Shown here: in pieces, positions 1 to 5,108 of the stretch | How the letters are laid out: each line of letters opens with the position of its first letter | Numbering within the stretch: position 1 is the first letter of the stretch | Assembly (NCBI GenBank): GCA_030609245.1 | Contig: JAUWCP010000177.1 | Coordinates: 1-5,108 of the forward strand | Source of the DNA: Hyphomicrobium sp. | GTDB lineage: Bacteria; Pseudomonadota; Alphaproteobacteria; Rhizobiales; Hyphomicrobiaceae | Length of the DNA stretch: 5,108 nt | Direction: 5' to 3' | Made by a program: the position numbers and the translations under genes | The notes under the pieces: model-generated | The model's database searches: none | What the model was told of the DNA's origin: nothing | What the model saw: only the letters and a program-made list of their open reading frames with translations

Positions 1-1
1 C

Positions 2-32
2 CGCCCCCCGGGGTTGGGCGTTTGTCTTTATT
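2..32 (+). terminator. Possible rho-independent terminator at the left edge
   Basis: The arms CGCCC (2-6) and GGGCG (16-20) are perfect inverted complements around a 9-nt loop, and the second arm is followed at once by the T-rich tract TTTGTCTTTATT (21-32). That is the layout of an intrinsic terminator read on the plus strand, so it would end a gene lying to the left of the window and converging on the HupE-like gene. The stem is short and the T tract is interrupted. The left arm lies at the window edge, so a longer stem cannot be judged. Confidence 0.33.
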
Positions 33-114
33 GTGCGGCATCCGCTGAAACACTCTCCGCGCGCACAAAAAGTATCTGTGGCTTGCCCACTCGCCGCCGC
101 CCTGGAGCTGACCC

Positions 115-1104
115 TCAAAACGTGCTGACGCGCGAGAGGAACCAATAAGAAGAAATCGTTCCAATCGCATACGCGGCCGCGAGTCGCACGGGCGCCATGG
201 GAATAGAGATGAGCGCGGTGATCGCCTTAAAGGCGACGAGAACGATCGCAACGAACATGAGCTGCCCCGCTTCGACGCCCAGGTTGAACATCAATAGCGC
301 GAGCGGAACATCGGTCTGGGGAAGCCCGATCTCTTGGAGCGCACCGGCAAAGCCGAAGCCGTGCAGGAGCCCGAAGACAAACGCGATCACCCAAGGATAA
401 TTCTGCGAGAGCCCCCCTTCACCTGATTGAGATTTGGCAAGTTCGCTTGCCACGAAGGCAATGCTCAGCGCGATGGCGGCTTCGACCGGGCCCGGCGCCA
501 GACTTAAGTAGCCCAGCGTCGCCCCTGCAAGCGTGATGCTGTGGGCCACGGTGAACGCCGTCACCGTCTTGATCAGCATCCAGACATCACGGATCAGCAG
601 CATTAGCGCAAACACGAAGAGCAGATGATCAAAACCGCTCAAAATGTGATCGACGCCGAGCCAAAAATAGGTTCCAGACACCTCCAGCCACGTTTGCACG
701 CCGGACACGGTCATCACAGGCACTTCCGGAGTGAGACGTGAAATCTGTGTGGTTCCGCCAAGGTAGGCGATGCGCACCAGCGCGTCCGTCAGGGTGGTGC
801 GCAGGCCATCGACCATGATTTCATGACCCTTGATGCTACCAGGGCACGTCACCGTCCAACGTTCGAAGAACGCGGCGCCCTCGATGGACCCGACCCGCTC
901 GCTTTTCGCTTTGCACGTGTCGGGTAAGCGCACATGAAGGGCCAGCCGGAAATCTCCCCGCGCCGGCACTTTCCATACAACGGCAAACTCGTCGGGCGCC
1001 GTCTCGCGCATGTCGAGATAGCCTGGGCGCAGCTCATGCGCCGCCGCGGATCCCAGTGCAAATGCTTGAACGGCAAAGACCAGAACAAGGACAAGCCGCA
1101 TCAT
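115..1104 (-). CDS. HupE/UreJ-family membrane protein with N-terminal periplasmic domain
   Basis: This 329-residue protein is the last gene of the minus-strand operon. A signal peptide (about 1-22, ending SAAA before HELRPGYLD) leads into an extracytoplasmic region (about 23-140) with two cysteines, C64 and C87, that could form a disulfide. About six hydrophobic segments follow (roughly 146-171, 174-198, 203-222, 237-256, 267-293, 305-323). Polar residues typical of the HupE/UreJ_2 family lie in or near them: GVDHILSGFDHLLF (D152, H153, D159, H160), TVAHS (H188), E208, E221, FGLLHGFGFAG (H248) and FNLGVEAGQ (N274, E278). Related HupE/UreJ proteins are linked to nickel or cobalt uptake; the substrate here is unknown, so metal transport is an inference. 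The start ATG overlaps the isomerase stop as ATGA, which suggests translational coupling. GAGG (1112-1115) lies 7 nt upstream. A second ATG follows at once (M2), so the start could be one codon later. The family call is secure. Confidence 0.9.
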   Translation of the reverse strand: MMRLVLVLVFAVQAFALGSAAAHELRPGYLDMRETAPDEFAVVWKVPARGDFRLALHVRLPDTCKAKSERVGSIEGAAFFERWTVTCPGSIKGHEIMVDGLRTTLTDALVRIAYLGGTTQISRLTPEVPVMTVSGVQTWLEVSGTYFWLGVDHILSGFDHLLFVFALMLLIRDVWMLIKTVTAFTVAHSITLAGATLGYLSLAPGPVEAAIALSIAFVASELAKSQSGEGGLSQNYPWVIAFVFGLLHGFGFAGALQEIGLPQTDVPLALLMFNLGVEAGQLMFVAIVLVAFKAITALISIPMAPVRLAAAYAIGTISSYWFLSRVSTF

Positions 1105-1967
1105 TGACTTGCCTCAGGCTCAGCAGCCGCCTTGGGTTGGCGTTCTATGGAAACCTTGTAGCGCTTCAAGAGCTCAGAGAAATGTTTGTCTTCCAGCTTC
1201 TTGCGCTGCTCGTGCGTCCATTCGCGCTTCACGGCATCGCGCACTTCGCTCAACGCCGGAACGCGACCAGGCTCGCGTTTATTCACGCGAACGAGATGCA
1301 TCCCGAATGTGGATTTGATCGGCCCGGTCCAGGCCCCAGGCGCCAGCAGATCAACGGCCTTTGCGAACTGGGGTCCGAAAGTCTGACTTATCCTTGTCGC
1401 GCTGGTGGCACCCAGCTCGTAAGGCAGCAGCGTGGCATCGCCGAGCGTAGTAGCATCGCCCGGCGCATGAGAACTTAGGGCTTCGAGGATGGATGCGGCA
1501 TCTTCCTCAATGCGGTTCCCGCGGCGATCCGGATTGAGGAAGACCTGCTCAAAAGTAATCTGAGGCTCGATCTCAAACTTACTTGGATTGGCATTGAGAT
1601 ACCTCTGAAGCTCATCGTCGGCCGGGCGGAGCAAGCCGATCACCGCATCACTCAAGAATTCCATCTTTTGGCGCATCCGCCGGCGGATCACCGTGTCATC
1701 AATGTCCAGACCGAGGGCAAGCGCCTCCCGGTACAAGATCTCCTCCTTCACATAGTCGTCGATGAGACCCTTGAGCTCGGCAGCGGTGGGCGGCCGCTGC
1801 CACGTCTTGGCGAAGAGCCCTGAAAGCTGTTCGATCCGCGCCTGCGTAACGACGATCTGGTCGGGCTTGGGCTGATTGGACCTGTTGAGCACATGGTAAA
1901 CGGCAAAGATAATGAGGCCGAGCGCCACGAAGTGGACAAGCGGCTCCTTCAGGAAGGCTCTCAGCAT
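1101..1967 (-). CDS. Membrane-anchored parvulin-type peptidyl-prolyl cis-trans isomerase
   Basis: This 288-residue protein is the middle gene of the operon. One hydrophobic segment (about 9-27) with no obvious cleavage site suggests an N-terminal anchor with the rest in the periplasm. A helical, SurA/PrsA-like region follows (about 36-130, including DDYVKEEILYREALALGLD at 70-88). The parvulin-like part spans about 134-232 and is clearest at its end, where F201 to V228 carries the pattern F-A-L-PG-W-GPI-S-FG-HLVRV. The segment between 140 and 195 is less conserved, so catalytic activity is not assured and a chaperone role is equally possible. The tail (about 239-288) is charged and probably helical. 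Proteins of this class catalyse proline isomerisation or assist folding of exported proteins. It starts 13 nt after the DUF3604 stop with no good Shine-Dalgarno sequence in the gap, so it probably relies on ribosomes finishing the upstream gene. Its stop overlaps the HupE-like start. Confidence 0.88.
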   Translation of the reverse strand: MLRAFLKEPLVHFVALGLIIFAVYHVLNRSNQPKPDQIVVTQARIEQLSGLFAKTWQRPPTAAELKGLIDDYVKEEILYREALALGLDIDDTVIRRRMRQKMEFLSDAVIGLLRPADDELQRYLNANPSKFEIEPQITFEQVFLNPDRRGNRIEEDAASILEALSSHAPGDATTLGDATLLPYELGATSATRISQTFGPQFAKAVDLLAPGAWTGPIKSTFGMHLVRVNKREPGRVPALSEVRDAVKREWTHEQRKKLEDKHFSELLKRYKVSIERQPKAAAEPEASQ

Positions 1968-1980
1968 GATCTGTCGGTGC

Positions 1981-3882
1981 TCACCCTTTCGGCGTGTACC
2001 AGATAGGCGAGGTGTAGGCGCGTTCGGTGGTGGTCATCGGAACCTCGTCGGCCATGTCGACGCCGAAACGCATTGCCTCATAGGCCGTCCACCGCGGTGT
2101 GGGTATTTCGATCACGCGTGCGTAATAGAACGCACGCTCACTGGGATCGAAGTCGGGATCACGCCACACACCGATCAGCTCAGGCGACCCGATGCTGTTG
2201 CTCCAGGTAGCATTCGTGACGTCAACCGTATTGCCGACCGGCGGGAGCTTACCGTCGGAGCCCGGTTTGCGGTCATCGCTCCAAACGACGTCGTACACCT
2301 TTTCTTGTAGCTCGCCATTCGAGTCCAGCCACCCCTTGATGATCTGAATACGATCGAGATTGCCGCTGTAAGGATCCTTCATGGCTGCGACAAGGAAGCT
2401 TGGAGTTTTGCCCTGCGCGTCTCCTGATAGATCGCCGCCCATGGGAACGCCCTTTGCGTAGCCGGCACCGGCAGGAAGACGCGAATTCGTATCTTCCTCA
2501 TCAAAATCCCATCCACCGAAGAAACGCACGGTCATCCGCGGTCCAGTGGTGGCATAGGTTTCCTTGCGCTTCATCGCGTCGAAAATGGCCTCACGCGTAT
2601 TTTCGGTGGCCCACACCGCAGCGTAGCCGGAAGCGGCCTGCTGCCAGCCCATCACGTTCAACTTCGGATCGGGCGCAGCGATGACTATATGCTTCCAGCG
2701 GTTTGGCTCGGGCTCTACGCCGGAATGCTTGCCAAAAAAGTTCTCCTCCTCGACGGCCGCAAGGCCCGTGTGCGCGTCGGTGCTGCCGACCATGCCAAAC
2801 TTGAAGGGATTAACGCCAAGCTTCTGTTCAAGCATAAGGCCAGTCTTCAACGCGGACCGCGCATACTCCCATTGCAGCATCTCGGGCTTTTTGAGTTCGG
2901 TTCCATCGAGATTCGACCGGTCCCAAGTCTCATAATCGGCAAACTCGTCGTTGGGTGAGAGCAATGGGTGGGTCTCGCTATCACCCTTGATCTGCGTCGC
3001 CTCGACGAGTGGTTCGAACCGGGCACGCAGCGACGCGATTTCCTTGGTAAGCGGCCTGCCATCGAATGTTTCGACTTTGAACATGCGACCGTTGCTCAAA
3101 TTCCCATTGTGCGGGATGGCGAGCACTTCTGCGCCGGTTTTTTCTTCTAGCTCTGCAAGAGCTAACCAGAGATCCTCCGGGTTTTGACTGTCGAACTGCG
3201 AAAACGGAACTGTCTGATTTGCAACGCTGGCGTCTCCGCGAAAGATGACATTCCGGTGCAAGTTGTAGCCTCCGATCGCCGTCCACTCGTAACCGATGAG
3301 GGCCGTGAAGCGACCCGGCTCGTTGTATTTGTCGGCCAGGGCCGTGTACGCCTTCCAGGCGTGCTTAACTGCATTGTCGTTCTTGATCGGTGGCTCTTTT
3401 TTGGAGAGAGAGGCGACGATCTCCATCGCGGTATCGAAGATCTTATCACGATCGCCGCTCGTCAGCTCTTTATACCAGCGCTTTCCTGGCTCGGTGCTGA
3501 CGATCTCAGGATCGCCTTTGAGCAATTGCGGCATCAGCCCATACATTTCCGCGTGATCGCTCACCACCAGGAAATCCAGCGGCCGCGAAAGTTTTGCGCG
3601 CAAGCCGTGCGTAGTGGTGACTTCCTCTCCGCGGGCAAAGCGAAAAGCGTCTTCCTGTCCAAGCCGGGTCATGGTTCCAGCATCCACCGAAACCATCGTG
3701 TGGAGGTGCGTATCGCCCCACAACACACGAGTAGGGAATTCGCGTCCCACGTATGGCGAATATTCCTTCTTGCCGAGTGTCGCGGCGACACCCGCTTTGT
3801 CGGGCAGATGATCTTGGGCCAACGCGATGACGGGGGTGGAAGCCGACACGCAGATAGTCAAGGCCATTAGAATGTGACGCAT
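1981..3882 (-). CDS. Secreted DUF3604 protein, PHP-like putative metal-dependent hydrolase
   Basis: This 633-residue protein is the first gene of the operon and looks full length for the DUF3604 family. A signal peptide (about 1-22, ending ALA before QDH) predicts export to the periplasm. The mature protein has the motifs expected of a PHP-like metal site, in order: WGDTHLHT (H59, H61), VVSDHAE (D109, H110, E112), GYEWT (E199), NLHRNVIF (H209), IPHNGN (H258) and GSTDAHTG (D369, H371). The C-terminal part carries family-typical stretches (FYYARVIEIPTPRWTAYEA) and ends YTSPIWYTPKG. The PHP fold usually binds two or three metal ions and often hydrolyses phosphate esters, but the reaction and substrate of DUF3604 proteins are not something I can state; hydrolase is an inference from the motifs. 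The ATG start is supported by GGAG (complement of 3891-3894) 8 nt upstream and by the signal peptide beginning right there. The order with the isomerase and HupE-like genes suggests one transcript from the 3883-4121 region. Confidence 0.92.
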   Translation of the reverse strand: MRHILMALTICVSASTPVIALAQDHLPDKAGVAATLGKKEYSPYVGREFPTRVLWGDTHLHTMVSVDAGTMTRLGQEDAFRFARGEEVTTTHGLRAKLSRPLDFLVVSDHAEMYGLMPQLLKGDPEIVSTEPGKRWYKELTSGDRDKIFDTAMEIVASLSKKEPPIKNDNAVKHAWKAYTALADKYNEPGRFTALIGYEWTAIGGYNLHRNVIFRGDASVANQTVPFSQFDSQNPEDLWLALAELEEKTGAEVLAIPHNGNLSNGRMFKVETFDGRPLTKEIASLRARFEPLVEATQIKGDSETHPLLSPNDEFADYETWDRSNLDGTELKKPEMLQWEYARSALKTGLMLEQKLGVNPFKFGMVGSTDAHTGLAAVEEENFFGKHSGVEPEPNRWKHIVIAAPDPKLNVMGWQQAASGYAAVWATENTREAIFDAMKRKETYATTGPRMTVRFFGGWDFDEEDTNSRLPAGAGYAKGVPMGGDLSGDAQGKTPSFLVAAMKDPYSGNLDRIQIIKGWLDSNGELQEKVYDVVWSDDRKPGSDGKLPPVGNTVDVTNATWSNSIGSPELIGVWRDPDFDPSERAFYYARVIEIPTPRWTAYEAMRFGVDMADEVPMTTTERAYTSPIWYTPKG

Positions 3883-3954
3883 AATACTTTCTCCGCCTGT
3901 CCGCTCTGGTATGTTTAACGATTAGTACAGATACAAGACTATTTGCAGCTCACC

Positions 3955-3968
3955 TTGATGGGTATCAA
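3955..3968. promoter_or_regulatory. Palindrome in the divergent intergenic region, possible operator
   Basis: TTGAT-GGGT-ATCAA is a perfect 5-bp inverted repeat around 4 nt, in the AT-richer part of the 239-nt gap between the divergent genes. It could be a regulator site, but arms this short arise by chance often enough that this is weak. Read on the minus strand, the right arm also gives TTGATA (3968-3963), a fair -35 hexamer for the DUF3604 operon. No convincing -10 lies 16-18 nt beyond it (CAAATA at 17 nt is poor), so I do not call a minus-strand promoter. No known regulator motif is recognised. Confidence 0.22.
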
Positions 3969-4021
3969 ACTTACGTCCAATGAACCGGTGGCGCCGAATG
4001 AGCTAAGCACGTCTGCGCATG

Positions 4022-4051
4022 TAGACACCTCCCGTCAGCGAACGCTATGGG
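4022..4051 (+). promoter_or_regulatory. Candidate promoter for the metal ATPase gene
   Basis: TAGACA (4022-4027) differs from the TTGACA -35 consensus at one base. Eighteen nt on lies TATGGG (4046-4051), which keeps the first three bases of the -10 consensus and reads CTATGG if shifted by one, close to the CTATAT-like form seen in alphaproteobacteria. Transcription would begin near 4058 and leave a leader of about 60 nt. The 18-nt spacer has no dyad symmetry, so the MerR-type operators common at metal-efflux promoters are not evident. This is the best match by eye, not a firm call. Confidence 0.25.
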
Positions 4052-4111
4052 CAGCGGCGCGCATGATTGTATTTTCTCACACCGTCTCAATTTCGCTCGC
4101 GGACCACAACT

Positions 4112-4115
4112 GGAG
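4112..4115 (+). promoter_or_regulatory. Shine-Dalgarno site that fixes the GTG start of the ATPase
   Basis: GGAG sits 6 nt before the GTG at 4122. In the ATPase frame a TAA stop lies at 4116-4118, so translation cannot begin upstream. The first ATG in frame is at residue 72, inside a conserved membrane region, which leaves GTG at 4122 as the only start that keeps the first membrane segments. Confidence 0.7.
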
Positions 4116-4121
4116 TAACGA

Positions 4122-5108
4122 GTGATCAACGAACGCTTCCTGCGGCGCGCCCTTGTCTTTGTTGCCCTGGCCGGCCTGGCGGCAGGGCTATTGGCTTACT
4201 TTACTGGCCGCGGCGGTCTCGCACACTGGATCTGGGCCGCGGCCACAGTACCCGTCGTTATCGCACTCGCGGTCTCCATCGTTCGCGATCTTCTGGCGGG
4301 ACGGATAGGCGTCGATGCCATCGCCCTTCTGTCAATGTCAGCCGCACTTGCACTGGGTGAGACGCTCGCAGGCGTTGTGGTCGCGCTCATGTATGCGGGC
4401 GGCCACGTGCTGGAGGACTTTGCCGTCGCCCGCGCCGAGAGAGACCTGAAATCGCTCGTCGAGCGCGCCCCGCGAATTGCTCACCTCCGCACCCGAATGG
4501 GCATTGAGGACGTCCCCATAGACGACGTGAAGATCGGCGATACCATCCTGGTCCGCGCTGGCGACATCATTCCCATCGACGGACTTGTGGCGTCGGACGC
4601 GGCGACGATTGACGAGTCTGCGCTGACAGGAGAGGCCATCCCCGTTTCGCGTCCAAGAGGCGACAACGTTCGCAGCGGCACGCTAAACGCGGGCAAAGCC
4701 TTCGAGATGACGGCCACGGCAACCGCCGGCGAGAGCACTTATGCCGGGATTGTGCGCCTCGTCACCGCCGCACAAACGGCCAAGGCGCCATTCATACGCG
4801 TTGCCGACCGCTTCGCGCTGGTGCTGCTGCCAGTATCCGTGATCGTGGCCGGAGCGGCTTGGTTTTTTGCGGGCGACCCGGTTCGCGGCCTCGCCGTTCT
4901 TGTTGTCGCGACGCCATGCCCGCTCATTCTGGCGGCACCAGTCGCCTTCATCTCCGGCGTATCGCGCGCCGCGCGGCGCGGAATTCTCATAAAGGGCGGC
5001 GCCGCACTTGAAGCGCTTGCACGAACGCACACTGTCCTCTTCGACAAAACCGGAACGCTGACCGTCGGCGGCGCACGTCTCGTTGCTATAGAAACCGCAC
5101 CCGGAGAG
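4122..5108 (+). CDS. Heavy-metal translocating P1B-type ATPase, N-terminal half (cut by window end)
   Basis: The frame stays open from GTG 4122 to the right edge, giving 329 residues, about half of a usual P1B ATPase. No N-terminal HMA or cysteine-rich metal-binding domain is present: membrane segments begin at once (about 9-27, 33-54, then a hydrophobic stretch 64-94). The actuator domain follows, with VRAGDIIPIDG (144-154) and DESALTGEA (164-172), where TGE is the dephosphorylation motif. After the conserved QTAKAPFIRVADR stretch come two more membrane segments (about 231-250 and 254-275), the second holding TPCP (T264-P267), the metal-site motif. The phosphorylation motif DKTGTLT starts at D308. 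Enzymes of this class use ATP to pump metal ions across the inner membrane, usually outward. TPC in place of CPC sets it apart from classic Cu and Zn/Cd/Pb pumps; the metal cannot be assigned. The nucleotide-binding domain, last membrane helices and any C-terminal domain lie outside the window. It is divergent from the DUF3604 operon. Confidence 0.93.
   Translation, partial: MINERFLRRALVFVALAGLAAGLLAYFTGRGGLAHWIWAAATVPVVIALAVSIVRDLLAGRIGVDAIALLSMSAALALGETLAGVVVALMYAGGHVLEDFAVARAERDLKSLVERAPRIAHLRTRMGIEDVPIDDVKIGDTILVRAGDIIPIDGLVASDAATIDESALTGEAIPVSRPRGDNVRSGTLNAGKAFEMTATATAGESTYAGIVRLVTAAQTAKAPFIRVADRFALVLLPVSVIVAGAAWFFAGDPVRGLAVLVVATPCPLILAAPVAFISGVSRAARRGILIKGGAALEALARTHTVLFDKTGTLTVGGARLVAIETAPGE

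Noticed and set aside
35..45. Small hairpin GCGG-CAT-CCGC downstream of the HupE-like gene
   Set aside because: The stem is only 4 bp and no T run follows it on either strand, so it is not a credible terminator for the operon.
1..114. Possible coding end of a gene entering from the left
   Set aside because: Two plus-strand frames are open from the edge for about 40-50 codons, but neither translation resembles a known protein and the candidate terminator at 2-32 argues that any upstream gene ends before the window.
1056..1478. Plus-strand open frame of 140 codons spanning the isomerase/HupE junction
   Set aside because: It lies opposite two real genes, has no family features and no ribosome binding site of note; it is a shadow frame.
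3184..3870. Plus-strand open frame of 228 codons opposite the DUF3604 gene
   Set aside because: It is antisense to a well-supported gene with clear motifs, has no recognisable domain, and long antisense frames are expected in GC-rich coding DNA.
4965..4980. Perfect 16-bp GC palindrome CGCGCCGCGCGGCGCG
   Set aside because: It falls inside the ATPase codons for the Arg/Ala-rich stretch SRAARRG after the TPCP helix; GC-rich Arg and Ala codons produce this readily and no T tract follows.
4683..5047. Minus-strand open frames opposite the ATPase
   Set aside because: The plus strand here encodes conserved P-type ATPase motifs (TPCP, DKTGT), and the minus-strand products are low-complexity Arg/Ala-rich with no family resemblance.

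Overview
The window looks like chromosomal DNA from a GC-rich Gram-negative proteobacterium. An alphaproteobacterium of the Hyphomicrobiales/Rhizobiales type is my best guess, from GC-rich codon use and the families present; there is no rRNA or marker gene to confirm it. I see no phage, insertion sequence, CRISPR array or RNA gene.

Layout: positions 1-114 are non-coding as far as I can tell and hold a possible plus-strand terminator at the extreme left edge. Positions 115-3882 carry a tightly packed three-gene minus-strand operon. Read in transcription order it encodes a secreted DUF3604 protein with PHP-like metal-site motifs (3882-1981), a membrane-anchored parvulin-type peptidyl-prolyl isomerase (1967-1101) and a HupE/UreJ-type membrane protein with a signal peptide (1104-115). 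The first two genes are 13 nt apart and the last two overlap by 4 nt (ATGA). Positions 3883-4121 are a 239-nt divergent intergenic region holding the regulatory sequences. From 4122 to the right edge runs the first half of a plus-strand heavy-metal (P1B-type) ATPase, which begins with GTG and has a TPCP membrane motif; it is cut off by the window end just after its DKTGT phosphorylation motif.

How the genes may work together: all three operon products are predicted to be exported to, or anchored in, the cell envelope. A reasonable inference is that the DUF3604 protein is a periplasmic metal-dependent hydrolase, the isomerase helps exported proteins fold, and the HupE-like protein moves a metal ion or has a related membrane role. 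The divergent metal-transporting ATPase is consistent with a metal theme, but nothing in the sequence proves shared regulation or substrate. The operon is the most interesting content because the substrate and purpose of this gene set cannot be deduced from known families.
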